From Planctomycetota bacterium (GTDB lineage Bacteria; Planctomycetota; UBA11346), in NCBI GenBank assembly GCA_014193115.1, contig BJHQ01000013.1, positions 83,035 through 147,034 of the forward strand: a stretch of 64,000 nt of DNA. Reading direction: 5' to 3'. Positions 1 to 8,436 of this stretch are shown in pieces (within the stretch, counting starts at the first letter, position 1; each line of letters starts with the position of its first letter). The notes under the pieces are model-generated. The model searched no databases. It saw only the letters and a program-made list of their open reading frames with translations, and was not told the origin of the DNA. The position numbers were made by a program, and so were the translations under genes.

Positions 1-682
1 CCCAGGCAAGAATGACCAGATCGGGTTTCGCGCTCGCGATCGGTGCAATATTGTTCACGCCCCAACCGGACGTCTGGCCGCTGACCGATGGATTCGCGAA
101 GGTGATCTTCGAACGATAGCTGGATTGCAGGTGTTGAATCAGGAGTTCTCCATACGGGGGCTGGTATGGTTCCGCCTGAACAAACTCGGACGCGTTGTAA
201 CCGGCGGAAATGCTGTCGCCGAACAAGGTGACAGTGATCGGTTCGCCGTCCGTGAGCTTCCGGATGGCGTTGGGGAGTTGTTTTTCTGCAAAGCAGGGCG
301 GGGTGACGGTCCATCCCTCACTGCTGTGGCTGTAGGTGACCAGCACCTGCATGTCGGCGTATTCATGGGTCATTCCAAGCAGGATCTCGCCAGCGCCATC
401 CCGTCGTGCGATATGGTATGGCTGGCTGCCCTTGGGCACCGTGAAGTCTCGCCTTGTCCGCACCGGTATGGCCGAACCCTCGGGTATGGTCAGGACCCGC
501 GACCCGGGCGTGAAAACGTAATCCTGATCCGGTGCATACGTGACCCTGCCGGAGGAACTGGTCACCGACAGGATCTGCTTGGCTGGAAAGAGCAGGCGGT
601 TCGCGGTGGCGGTGCGGTCATCCGCGCGGATCGGAAGAATGCTCTCTCCGACCATGACGGAGGAATTCCAGAAGTACGTCAT
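1..682 (-). CDS. SGNH/GDSL-family hydrolase, 3' part beyond the window
   Basis: The gene reads leftward off the window edge; 227 codons are visible. About 125 residues of probable beta-rich N-terminal domain precede the SGNH block I motif LFGDSISAGYN, which carries the nucleophilic Ser. The later stretch SVSGQTSGWG has the Gly expected in block II. This order, an accessory domain followed by SGNH, is seen in bacterial carbohydrate acetyl-esterases. The catalytic Asp-His dyad lies outside the window. The chosen ATG at 682 has AAAGGAAC just upstream. It lies 35 bases after the MDR dehydrogenase stop on the same strand, so the two are probably co-transcribed. Specific substrate unknown; an O-acetylated sugar is an inference from the neighbouring rhamnosidase. 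Confidence 0.75.
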   Translation of the reverse strand, partial: MTYFWNSSVMVGESILPIRADDRTATANRLLFPAKQILSVTSSSGRVTYAPDQDYVFTPGSRVLTIPEGSAIPVRTRRDFTVPKGSQPYHIARRDGAGEILLGMTHEYADMQVLVTYSHSSEGWTVTPPCFAEKQLPNAIRKLTDGEPITVTLFGDSISAGYNASEFVQAEPYQPPYGELLIQHLQSSYRSKITFANPSVSGQTSGWGVNNIAPIASAKPDLVILAW

Positions 683-717
683 CGGTTCCTTTCTGATCTG
701 ATGCGATGATGCCGGAA

Positions 718-1701
718 CTACGCCCCGGTCCAATCAATGGCGATGGCCATCAGCGGTCCGGAGCGGTCACGCATCTGTTCATAGGCGGCCACGGCATCGC
801 GCCAGGTCACCCGATGGGTGATCAGCGGGGCCAGCCGCATGCGCCCGCTGGCGAGCAGGGCGAGGGTCGCCTCCATCCGCGGGCGGTTCCAGCCGGCGAC
901 GAAATGCGTGGTCAATTCCTGCTGTTGCAGCTTGGCCATGTCGGCCCAGGCGGTGCCGGGAGTGAAGCCCGAATACACGATCTGGCCTGTGCCGTTTTCG
1001 AGCAGCGGCAGGTAGCTGCTCTGGGCCGCCGGGTTCTGGATGGTGTCGATCACGGCCGCCACCGTCTTTGCGCCGATGACCGATCGCACGGCAGCGGGCA
1101 GGTCCTTTTCGCGACCATCCATGACCTGGTCGGCACTGTGCTTGGCAGCCAGGTCCAGGCGTTCCCGCCGGCGACCGATCAGCACCACCCGGAATCCCCG
1201 CGCTCGCGCCGCCTGGGCTCCGCATTGCCCGATGATGCCGTCGCCGAACACCGCCACCCACGCGCCGGCCTGGGCCTGGATGCGTGAGGCGGCGTTGTAG
1301 CCCACCTGGGCCACCACCAAACCGGCGGCGTCGGTTTCATCCATTCCAGCTGGCAGCGGGTAGACCTCCTGGCTGTTCGCGACCGCGATGTGGCTGCCCC
1401 AGAACGGCTTGATCGGTCCATCCCAGGATCCATTGCACGCCATCACCACCTGGCCGGGCTGCACGTTGGTCACGCCCGCCCCGACCGCTTCGACCACGCC
1501 CGCCCGCTGATAACCGGGAACGCAGGGGAAGGGCGTCGCCGACCAGGTGAATTCATTGCGCCAGACCCAGGATTCGGTGCCGTTCGAGACCACGGACACG
1601 CGCGACCGGACCCGGATCTGGCCGGCTGATGGGGGCGGCATCGGCACGTCCAACAGCTGGACCTGATTGGCGGCGGTGAAGACGACGGCGGGGTTGCTCA
1701 T
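718..1701 (-). CDS. MDR-superfamily (zinc-type alcohol dehydrogenase-like) oxidoreductase
   Basis: About 327 aa. The N-terminal GroES-like half contains VVSNGTESW and PFPCVPGYQRAGVVEAVG; the C-terminal Rossmann half contains VAVFGDGIIGQCGAQAARARG, the NAD(P)-binding turn. The usual Cys of the catalytic zinc site near residue 40 is replaced by the SNGTE motif, as in BchC-like members of the family. An ATG at 1746 is also in frame, but the start at 1701 is preferred: a decayed paralogous copy at 4856 begins at this same Met, and the 1746 start would run into the conserved upstream direct repeats. Likely oxidises or reduces a sugar or sugar derivative released by the neighbouring rhamnosidase; this role is inferred from context only. 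Confidence 0.8.
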   Translation of the reverse strand: MSNPAVVFTAANQVQLLDVPMPPPSAGQIRVRSRVSVVSNGTESWVWRNEFTWSATPFPCVPGYQRAGVVEAVGAGVTNVQPGQVVMACNGSWDGPIKPFWGSHIAVANSQEVYPLPAGMDETDAAGLVVAQVGYNAASRIQAQAGAWVAVFGDGIIGQCGAQAARARGFRVVLIGRRRERLDLAAKHSADQVMDGREKDLPAAVRSVIGAKTVAAVIDTIQNPAAQSSYLPLLENGTGQIVYSGFTPGTAWADMAKLQQQELTTHFVAGWNRPRMEATLALLASGRMRLAPLITHRVTWRDAVAAYEQMRDRSGPLMAIAIDWTGA

Positions 1702-1757
1702 GGCCGCATGATGCACAACCGGCGGTGCGGCTGCCAGATTGGCCATCCGGGGTGATC

Positions 1758-1805
1758 TTGACTCGGATATGGATGAAATTGACGATCAAGGTGGCACACG
1801 TTGAC
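1758..1805. promoter_or_regulatory. Direct-repeat operator (TTGAC x3), upstream of the MDR gene
   Basis: TTGAC occurs at 1758, 1779 and 1801, spaced 21 and 22 bp. On the MDR sense strand these read GTCAA, two of them extended as GTCAATTTCATCC and GTCAAGATCACCC. The same two-repeat element, 21-bp spaced, lies at 4912-4937 directly in front of an AraC regulator gene, within a longer stretch of homology. Two helical turns between repeats suits an AraC-family dimer. The alternative is the end of an IS21-family element, which also has repeated GTCAA-like blocks. Confidence 0.45.
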
Positions 1806-2084
1806 GATCAGTGCGGCACGCCGAAGCGCGATGGTGCCGTGGGTGCAGTCGGGGAATCTCCAGACCAGCTGCTGATGGAAGGTCTGCTGTCCGTCCACCG
1901 GCATCCGATTGGTCCACGATCTGACGGTCGGGACAGGTTGCGCTGTCGCGTCAGCTGGCGGTGACGTCAATGAATCGCGCTGGATCGTCCATGGTGTTGG
2001 TTTTTGAACGATGGTGGTCGAGACCGATGAGAGATCGACCCGGTTCACGCCGTCCCACCGCAAAAGCTGCGGCGGGTCGTCGCA
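1806..2084. other. Non-coding gap, probable scar of a deleted regulator gene
   Basis: No convincing gene lies between the MDR promoter and the end of the rhamnosidase gene. The left flank matches 4827-4938 and the right edge (about 2055-2097) matches about 5922-5960. Those two sequences flank the AraC gene in the second copy of the block. The middle part has no recognisable coding content. Confidence 0.4.
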
Positions 2085-4547
2085 TCACGGGGTGAAGGTG
2101 ATGGTCTGGTCCCCGGGAACCAGCGGAAATACCTCATGCCCCAGCACCAATTCGCCGCTGAGACCAGGCGGCAAGGTGATGGTCGCCTTGCCAGAGCCGT
2201 CCTGGCGATCGATGCGGACCCGGATCAGGCCGGCGGGATGCGGCAGTACGCCTTCGGCCCAGGTCAGGTCGCCCAAGAGCGGCGCGATGCGGACCGTGGT
2301 GAATCCCCAAGTGGCCGGCCGGATGCCGAGGATGCTGGTGATGGTGTGTTGCCGGATGTGCGCCGACCAGGCGTGGCAGTCGCTGCGGGTGACGCCGGTG
2401 GTCTCGGGGGTGGTGGTCAGACCCTGGTCCAGCCAGATGCGCTGCCGTCGGTAGCGGGCGATGATGTCATCTGCCAACCCTAAGGCGGCATAGGCTTCGA
2501 CCAGGAATCCTTCGAAGAAATACGAGCACTGCACGAGATCGGCCTCACCCGCCTTGCGGGTCGTCAGGGCCGCGCGCACACCAGCCTGATGTTCGCCATC
2601 CAGATAGCCGGTGAGGCTGGCGGCAGCCTGGGTGTGTTCGCTGAAGTGGCGGTGCGCCAGATCATCGGCGAAGGCCCCTGCCGCGGGTGCCCAGAAAGCA
2701 CGTTGCGTCGCCGTGAACAGCGTTTCGCTGTGGCGGCGCCAACGACTGGCGTATTCCGGTTCGCCGAGCCAGTCCTCCAATTCCGCCGTCCGCCTGAGCG
2801 CTCCGGCCAGCAGCAGGTTGATCACCCCGTGCAGCGCATCCTCGTCGCCCGGCGGGCAGCCGTGGCGCCAGTCCTTCGATTGGGGAAAATCCACGTAGTT
2901 CCAACCCAGCGGGGTCTGCACCAGGCCGTCGGGTCGAAGATGCCGCAGGAAAAAATCGAGCGTGGTGCGGGCGGCTGGCATGAGGCGTTTGATGAAGGCG
3001 GCATCGCCACGCCACCACGCGAGGTCTGCCACCATCTGCACCCACCCCAGCGCGAAGCTGGGGATGATCTGGTGCACCGGCGAAGGAAAGACGGATTCGA
3101 CCGGAAAACTGGCGCTGCGGCTGTCGGCAAGGTATTCCATGACCCGCCGGATCAGCCGGCCGTCGGTCGACATGCACAGCGTCGCCAGCACCTGCGGCCG
3201 CAGGTCGCCCACCCATTGCAGCTGCTCATAATAGGCGGAATCGACGAAGCCGTCATTCTGGTTTGCGCGCAAGGTCCGCACGGCGATCGGGATCAGCTGG
3301 TCGAAGAGCGGCTCGCTGGAGGTGAAACCGCCGTCGTCCTGCAACGGGTAACCGGTCTCCTCGACCGTCCAGTCGGTGATCGTCAGGGCCTCCTCGGCGG
3401 TGCTGATCACGATCTGGGCGAAGCGCCCGCAGCGCAGGTGCAGCAGGCTGAACTGCCGGTCGGCACTGCCGTCCAGATGCAGGCGCGCGCCCGAGGCCGA
3501 CAGCACCTTCCCCACCACCTCGTTGCGATTGCCTTTGTCGTTGCGGGAAGTCGGCGCATGCAGGGCCTCGTCCTGGGACAGCGCCACCACTGCGCCGGCC
3601 CCGCCGGACCAGCGCAGGTGCTGGTAGCCGCAGCGGTAGGTCACGAAATCGATGAGCACCCGCCGGGTGGTGCGGGCAGGAATGACCCAGGGCCGATGCT
3701 CGACCAGCGCCGTGGCCTCAGCGCGGGCCGTGGACGACACTGATTCGGCCGTGTACGGCGTGCGGATGCATTGGTCGAGACCGACCGCATCGACGGCAGC
3801 GATGCGGGCGCCGGTCAACTGGCGCGAGAACTGCGGCGGCAGCCGGCCCGGGCGCAGGCGGTGCTCCCAGTTGTTGATCCAGCGCGCCACCTCGGCCGTC
3901 CGCGCCAGCTGGCGAGTGTCGTAGACGACCGATTCCCAGCCCTCGCCGGCACCCGTTTCCCAACCCCAGGGATAGGCAGCAGCGGTCAGGATCTCGTCTG
4001 TGTGCCAACTGCCTTGGTGTCCGTCGGCAATGCCACGTTCGAATCCCAGGCCGGTGATCCGGCGGCCCTGCCACGGGGCCCATCCGGTCGCCAGCTGATC
4101 GCGCCCGGCCGGATCGTGAGCCGCCAGCAGGAATCCGTGCCGCAGACCGAGTTCATTGTTTCCACCCACCTCCGACCCACGCGTGGTGACCAACGCCACC
4201 AGGACATGCTCGCCGGCTGCCAGCGGCAGGTCGAATCCGTCGAAATACCAGTTGAGCGGATCGCCGCGCTCCGGGCCACGGCCGATGCGCCCGCCATTCA
4301 GGAACAGGTGGTAGCGCACATCCGCACTGGCGTAGATCCGCTGCGTCGTCGCAGTCGCCACGGCGATGCGCAGGCGATAGGCGGCGACCACCGGCACGCT
4401 GGTGTCGCCGGGCACGCGCACCCAGCGCGCCGGCCAGATGCCCCGGTCAGCAAACGGGCGCCAGGTCTCGGGTATGGTGGTCGCGTACGGCCACGGATGA
4501 CCGGGCGCCAGCTCATGGTTGATGGACAGGTGGTGGGTTAAGGGCAT
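2085..4547 (-). CDS. GH78-like alpha-L-rhamnosidase
   Basis: About 820 aa. The N-terminal part has beta-sandwich features such as DVRYHLFLNGGRIGRGP, typical of GH78 carbohydrate-binding domains. The (alpha/alpha)6 catalytic barrel begins near residue 400; around residue 436 it has DSAYYEQLQWVGDLR, matching the family motif that holds acidic catalytic residues. A later TRSDCHAWSAH stretch is also characteristic. The protein ends in a short beta domain. No clear signal peptide is seen, so it may be cytoplasmic, acting on imported oligosaccharides. ATG 4547 is chosen over ATG 4607 because GAGG lies at a suitable distance upstream. Would release L-rhamnose from plant or algal glycans; exact substrate not readable. 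Confidence 0.85.
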   Translation of the reverse strand: MPLTHHLSINHELAPGHPWPYATTIPETWRPFADRGIWPARWVRVPGDTSVPVVAAYRLRIAVATATTQRIYASADVRYHLFLNGGRIGRGPERGDPLNWYFDGFDLPLAAGEHVLVALVTTRGSEVGGNNELGLRHGFLLAAHDPAGRDQLATGWAPWQGRRITGLGFERGIADGHQGSWHTDEILTAAAYPWGWETGAGEGWESVVYDTRQLARTAEVARWINNWEHRLRPGRLPPQFSRQLTGARIAAVDAVGLDQCIRTPYTAESVSSTARAEATALVEHRPWVIPARTTRRVLIDFVTYRCGYQHLRWSGGAGAVVALSQDEALHAPTSRNDKGNRNEVVGKVLSASGARLHLDGSADRQFSLLHLRCGRFAQIVISTAEEALTITDWTVEETGYPLQDDGGFTSSEPLFDQLIPIAVRTLRANQNDGFVDSAYYEQLQWVGDLRPQVLATLCMSTDGRLIRRVMEYLADSRSASFPVESVFPSPVHQIIPSFALGWVQMVADLAWWRGDAAFIKRLMPAARTTLDFFLRHLRPDGLVQTPLGWNYVDFPQSKDWRHGCPPGDEDALHGVINLLLAGALRRTAELEDWLGEPEYASRWRRHSETLFTATQRAFWAPAAGAFADDLAHRHFSEHTQAAASLTGYLDGEHQAGVRAALTTRKAGEADLVQCSYFFEGFLVEAYAALGLADDIIARYRRQRIWLDQGLTTTPETTGVTRSDCHAWSAHIRQHTITSILGIRPATWGFTTVRIAPLLGDLTWAEGVLPHPAGLIRVRIDRQDGSGKATITLPPGLSGELVLGHEVFPLVPGDQTITFTP

Positions 4548-4793
4548 GGCGCCGTCCTCGCGTCCCGGGCATGTCGCCAGTCCCAGGTCTGCATCAGAGG
4601 ACTCCATTAATGCCGCGACGGATCGGGTGCAAGGTCACTTCAGATCGCCTGTTGCCGATCTCAGCCATGCCTTTCTTGCCACCTCATTGCCGGCGCGGGC
4701 AGGCTCCAGCTGCGGCGAAGGACGCGCGAACATCAAAAGGTCGCTGAGCGCCGCCGCTGCCGTGACCTCGGCCACGGATGTATTGCCGATCTG
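4548..4793. other. Upstream region of the rhamnosidase gene
   Basis: Short non-coding stretch between the rhamnosidase start and a decayed dehydrogenase fragment. An alternative in-frame ATG for the rhamnosidase is at 4607, without a ribosome-binding site. No clear promoter was identified. Confidence 0.3.
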
Positions 4794-4856
4794 CTAACGG
4801 CGACGCGGCTCAATGGGCGGGTTTTCGGCGGTGAAGACGATGACGGGTTTGCTCAT
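4794..4856 (-). pseudogene. Remnant N-terminus of a second MDR dehydrogenase
   Basis: Twenty codons read MSKPVIVFTAENPPIE before running into an unrelated tail and a TAG. They match the start of the intact dehydrogenase at 1701 (MSNPAVVFTAANQ). The match continues through about 80 bp of upstream DNA, including the TTGAC repeats. The rest of the gene is gone. It is best read as debris of a tandem duplication. Confidence 0.65.
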
Positions 4857-4911
4857 GGCAGTTCGGGAAGAATCGTGGGCGCGGCCGCCCGTTTGGCTAC
4901 CTGGGGTGAAC

Positions 4912-4937
4912 TTGACCCGGATATGGATGAAGTTGAC
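4912..4937. promoter_or_regulatory. Direct-repeat operator (TTGAC x2), upstream of the AraC gene
   Basis: TTGAC at 4912 and 4933, 21 bp apart; on the other strand GTCAACTTCATCC and GTCAAGTTCACCC. It sits between the dehydrogenase remnant and the AraC start at 4946, a position suited to autoregulation. See the homologous site at 1758. Confidence 0.45.
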
Positions 4938-4945
4938 TGGAGGTC

Positions 4946-5908
4946 ATGCCAGCCGCCAACCTGCCCCGGGCCGCTCGCGGGGCCTTCCACCGGCCGAGCG
5001 GACCGCGGATCGGATTGCCGCCCGAGGCCTGGCAGCCCCGGGTCCAACTCGGTGGTTACCACGTGTACCAGGCGCATTCCGCCCACCTGTACCGGGTCCT
5101 CGGCCTGCACGTCATCCTGATCACCCAGGGGATCTTGCGTTACGGCCGCACCGAAGGTCAGGAAGACACGGCGAAAGCCGGGGAAATCGTGTGGTTCGGG
5201 GACGGCGTCAATAAGATCGTGATCGGCGCACCGGGGCCGATAGCCTTTTATCAGGTGCACTGCTTCCTTGCCGGTGACGACCAGCGCACCGCCATCCCGG
5301 CGTTGACGGGGTGCGAACCGCTGCCACAGCGCTTCGCCGTCGGCGCCGCGATGGAACCGCTCATTGCGGCCTTCGATCGTCTGATCCACGCGCTTCTGCA
5401 TGGGACTCAACTGTGGCAGGTGGAATCGCGGATCTGGACTATGGAGATCCTCCGCCTCGCCACCACTGCCGCTTTCGCTGGCACCATACCGCCAGGGCCG
5501 CCACTCGATCCTTGGCGGCATCTGCTGGCACGCATGGAGACCGCCGCCCCGGATTGCCGGATCGCTGATCTGGCGCGGGAATCCGGCCTGCGCCCGGAAA
5601 GTTTCATCCGCAACTTCCGCCGGGTGACCGGAACCACACCGAAGCAGTACCTGCTCCAGCGCCGCCTGTCCGAGGCCCGGCGAATGCTGTGCGCGGGAAC
5701 GAGCGTGAAGGAGGCCGCGCACCGCTGCGGCTTCCCCGATCCCCTGTATTTCAGCCGCATGTTCCGGCGCTGCTACGGCCATCCGCCGTCGCAGGCGGCG
5801 ACCGCCTTGGCACCCGATGCGGTATCGCCGGCGATCGGCCTGCCGTTGTCGCGCCATGTCTTCGCGCCGGGATATGGGATGGGACATTACACGGTGAAGC
5901 CGGAATGA
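4946..5908 (+). CDS. AraC-family transcriptional regulator
   Basis: 320 aa. The N-terminal two thirds look like an AraC-type sensing domain (beta-rich, about residues 30-115). The C-terminal 100 residues hold two helix-turn-helix motifs: CRIADLARESGLRPESFIRN and VKEAAHRCGFPDPLYFSRMF, with the family signature ending FRRCYGHPPSQ. It is transcribed away from the dehydrogenase remnant and towards the rhamnosidase remnant. A GGAGG is only two bases before the ATG, so the true start could be slightly downstream. Likely senses a sugar and activates the rhamnosidase/dehydrogenase genes through the TTGAC repeats; this is inference from position. Confidence 0.85.
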   Translation: MPAANLPRAARGAFHRPSGPRIGLPPEAWQPRVQLGGYHVYQAHSAHLYRVLGLHVILITQGILRYGRTEGQEDTAKAGEIVWFGDGVNKIVIGAPGPIAFYQVHCFLAGDDQRTAIPALTGCEPLPQRFAVGAAMEPLIAAFDRLIHALLHGTQLWQVESRIWTMEILRLATTAAFAGTIPPGPPLDPWRHLLARMETAAPDCRIADLARESGLRPESFIRNFRRVTGTTPKQYLLQRRLSEARRMLCAGTSVKEAAHRCGFPDPLYFSRMFRRCYGHPPSQAATALAPDAVSPAIGLPLSRHVFAPGYGMGHYTVKPE

Positions 5909-5924
5909 ATCCGAACGGGCATGC

Positions 5925-5960
5925 CGCAACGGCGGCGGCCTGTCGCATCACGGGGTGAAG
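5925..5960 (-). pseudogene. Probable 3'-end remnant of a second rhamnosidase gene
   Basis: On the minus strand the sequence TTCACCCCGTGATGCGAC is identical to the last codons, stop and trailing bases of the intact rhamnosidase gene at 2085, and weaker similarity continues for another 15-20 bases. The match is short. Its value comes from position: it is exactly where the end of a duplicated rhamnosidase gene would be expected after the AraC gene. Confidence 0.4.
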
Positions 5961-6015
5961 ATGAGGACACCTCAGTCAGGATTGCTGAAGATCCAGTGGT
6001 ACAGATCATGACATC

Positions 6016-6591
6016 ATGCACCTCGCTCGGATGCGTCTTCATGCCGGCTCGGTACTGACAGCCACAGAGATGGGAGCGTCACATCAGCTGTGCACCTCTG
6101 GGTGGAGGTTTCAACAACATGCGATTCCTTGTTCCATCTGTGAAGGCAGTGCTGGTGCCCATCACCTGATTCCAACGGAGATATCAGTCCAATTCAATGA
6201 TTTTCTAGAAAAAATCGGATTCAAGCATAATCATTGCAGTAATGGATGCTGGTTGCCAAAGAAGGACCTGGAGGCATTCTATAAGGAAGTGCGCCATGCG
6301 GGAAATCACCCTGGGTATAGTCAGGCGATGGCGCAGAAGCTAACGGAGATCAGTGAAAAATACGATAGGGCGATAACGATTGCCGCTGGAAATCCTCGTT
6401 TAGTATTAATTGCGCGGAAGAATGCGATGAGAGATATTCGCGAGTTGCAGGATCGAGCAAGGACTCTACTAACCCGCGATGGGGAAAAAATTGTGCTAAT
6501 TGGGACAAAATTAACTACACCAAAAATGAAAACTAAATGGGTCGATTTGCTATCTGTGGGCAACGATAACGTGGCGATTCCCAGGAAATAA
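6016..6591 (+). CDS. AHH-family nuclease, toxin-domain-like
   Basis: 191 aa. The central part matches the AHH branch of the HNH/ENDO VII nuclease fold: CSICEGSAGAHHLIP (residues 39-53), then NGCWLP (76-81) and HAGNHPGYS (94-102), giving the expected metal-binding and catalytic His residues. AHH domains are mostly known as C-terminal toxins of polymorphic toxin proteins. Here there is no N-terminal secretion or repeat region, so it is either a detached toxin tip or an intracellular nuclease. The true start may be the Met at residue 19. Its DNA is clearly AT-richer than its surroundings, a sign of horizontal origin. The next gene starts two bases later and is the natural candidate for an immunity or partner protein. 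Confidence 0.7.
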   Translation: MHLARMRLHAGSVLTATEMGASHQLCTSGWRFQQHAIPCSICEGSAGAHHLIPTEISVQFNDFLEKIGFKHNHCSNGCWLPKKDLEAFYKEVRHAGNHPGYSQAMAQKLTEISEKYDRAITIAAGNPRLVLIARKNAMRDIRELQDRARTLLTRDGEKIVLIGTKLTTPKMKTKWVDLLSVGNDNVAIPRK

Positions 6592-6593
6592 TC

Positions 6594-7997
6594 ATGGACA
6601 TAGGCACACTACTAACACTAAGCGGGCGCTTCGGGGATACGTCTCCTGACGATATTATTTGGGGTCGCTATGTTCAGGAAGGAAACAAAATCATCGATTG
6701 GGTTGAAAAATATACTCCTTTCCAGGCCGCCATGGATTCCCTTTCATGCGATTCGCCGGTTCCATTGATTGTGATTGCTGAGAAATCAAAGGCCATGAAA
6801 TGGTATGACACTACTCAAAATTTTCATCACATGAACGTCCTTTTGAGGTCATTGCAAGATGATCTTGGCAGATCAAATGAATACAGAAACAGAAAAACAG
6901 GGAGAGTCGAAATAAAATCCATTTTCATCCTTGCCGTACAGAGCTGGATTTGTAAATCTTTGGGCAATATTTGTGATGGCCGCAATGATGATGGTATTGT
7001 AATTTCTGATTGGGTGCTTGCCGCCCTCGCCCACCGCCTCATCCACGGTCGTGCCCCCAGTCTCGCCGAAAGCATGTTGGGCATCTTCGCGCGGGGCTAT
7101 TGGCCGTTGTTCTGGCGCGGCACATGGCCAAAGGGCTATGCGGTGGCGTATTGTCCGCCGGAGTTTCCTCAAGCGACGAACATTCCCGCTGATTGCATTC
7201 CGACCCAGCAGCAGATCGATGAGGGCGGCGGCATTCCGTGGATCAAGGGACAGCGCAAGGCGAAGCCGCCGAAGCCGCCAGCGATTCCGATGCCGCCGGT
7301 TATCGCGGTGGTTCCCAACACTGCGTGGAAGGAGTTCACCGGACCAGCGTTCAATGCTGAGCGCATTGTCGCCCATCTGGCGGCGATGTTTCCTGGTCAG
7401 CCAGCAGGGACGGGCGCGACCTTGGCCGACATTCCGGAACCATCCCGCCGATATTTGGTGGAACTCGGCCAGCGGCTCACCGGCGCGGTGGTGGTTCGCG
7501 AACCATGCGACGATAGCAACCCACCCGAAGCGGTGCTGCGGCTGTTGTTCTTACCCCAGGATGGAAAGGCCAGCCGCGAACCGATCCGGCTTGATTGCCG
7601 TGGGCCGTATATTGGCGGCCTGAAAGGATTGCCCGCCTCCATCGGTCAGGTGCTGCGCATCCACAACGGCATGGCCTTGCACGGGGGGTTCGGAGATCCC
7701 GCCTGGCATGTCTATGACGGCAAGCAGTTCGTGATGGAATGGGACGTCTGGCACCAGGCGAATCCCGACGATCCGGAGGATCCCTTCCCCACGCCGCCGC
7801 AGGTGCCGCTGACCGATGGACAAGACATTTACCTATTGCACCCGCGCCATCGTCGCCCCGACGGTGAACCGACCCTGCACGCGATGAGCCACGAATCCGG
7901 CCGGTTGGACGACCGTGATCTTGGTAGCGCCATCGCGCGGTTCTTCAGCCTGGTGCATCTGGTGGTGGTGGGGCGCGACGAGAACACAGGGCAATGA
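6594..7997 (+). CDS. Uncharacterised protein, possible immunity partner of the AHH nuclease
   Basis: 467 aa, two bases after the nuclease stop, so translationally linked. The first about 140 residues are encoded by AT-rich DNA like the nuclease; from about 7010 the codons become strongly GC-rich, in line with the host. A proline/lysine-rich linker (about residues 222-240) separates the N-terminal part from the C-terminal half. The segment LPASIGQVLRIHNGMALHGG resembles the conserved helix of SMI1/KNR4 (SUKH) immunity proteins, but the match is weak. No signal peptide or membrane segment. Functional assignment rests on position only. Confidence 0.5.
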   Translation: MDIGTLLTLSGRFGDTSPDDIIWGRYVQEGNKIIDWVEKYTPFQAAMDSLSCDSPVPLIVIAEKSKAMKWYDTTQNFHHMNVLLRSLQDDLGRSNEYRNRKTGRVEIKSIFILAVQSWICKSLGNICDGRNDDGIVISDWVLAALAHRLIHGRAPSLAESMLGIFARGYWPLFWRGTWPKGYAVAYCPPEFPQATNIPADCIPTQQQIDEGGGIPWIKGQRKAKPPKPPAIPMPPVIAVVPNTAWKEFTGPAFNAERIVAHLAAMFPGQPAGTGATLADIPEPSRRYLVELGQRLTGAVVVREPCDDSNPPEAVLRLLFLPQDGKASREPIRLDCRGPYIGGLKGLPASIGQVLRIHNGMALHGGFGDPAWHVYDGKQFVMEWDVWHQANPDDPEDPFPTPPQVPLTDGQDIYLLHPRHRRPDGEPTLHAMSHESGRLDDRDLGSAIARFFSLVHLVVVGRDENTGQ

Positions 7998-8436
7998 TGG
8001 AACGTTTTTGGGATCGAGATTTCCGAATCTGATATCACCGAATCGCCTGGCACGACGTTGTGCGCGTTGGCCAGTCGGATGGTCGAAACGGCGCGGTGTG
8101 GATTCGATGCGCATTCTCTGCCGGCTGTTCCCGAGATCGGCAGCATCACAACAAGGGCGGCATGATCTGCAGAGCTGACCGACGCTGCCTGGCTGGCGTT
8201 GTCAGGCCCGATCTGGTCTCGTCTGTCCCCACATCGGGATTGCTGAAGTGCCGCCGGTCCAGAACCTACCACCATGGCTGTCCTGGGTGCGTCATGGTGC
8301 CGGATCCAGGCCGTCATTTTCTGGACCGAGTGCGGACACCATCGATGCACGTTGGTCGGTGGAACATCGAACCAACTACGTGTGCCATTTCCATCCTGAT
8401 TTGTCCCAGGCGAATCAACCGATAGGAACCCTCGTC
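7998..8436. other. Intergenic region without a recognisable gene
   Basis: About 440 bases between the nuclease/partner pair and the first secreted-protein module. Short open frames exist but lack ribosome-binding sites or family features. The promoter of the following genes should lie here; no confident consensus was seen. Confidence 0.4.

Noticed and set aside
1758..1805. End of an IS21-family insertion sequence
   Set aside because: Repeated GTCAA blocks fit such ends, but no transposase remnant was found and the repeats lie inside homologous promoter DNA next to an AraC gene. Kept as an alternative.
7998..8436. N-terminal extension of the module A secreted protein
   Set aside because: The frame is open back to 8248, but the signal peptide and ribosome-binding site put the start at 8437.
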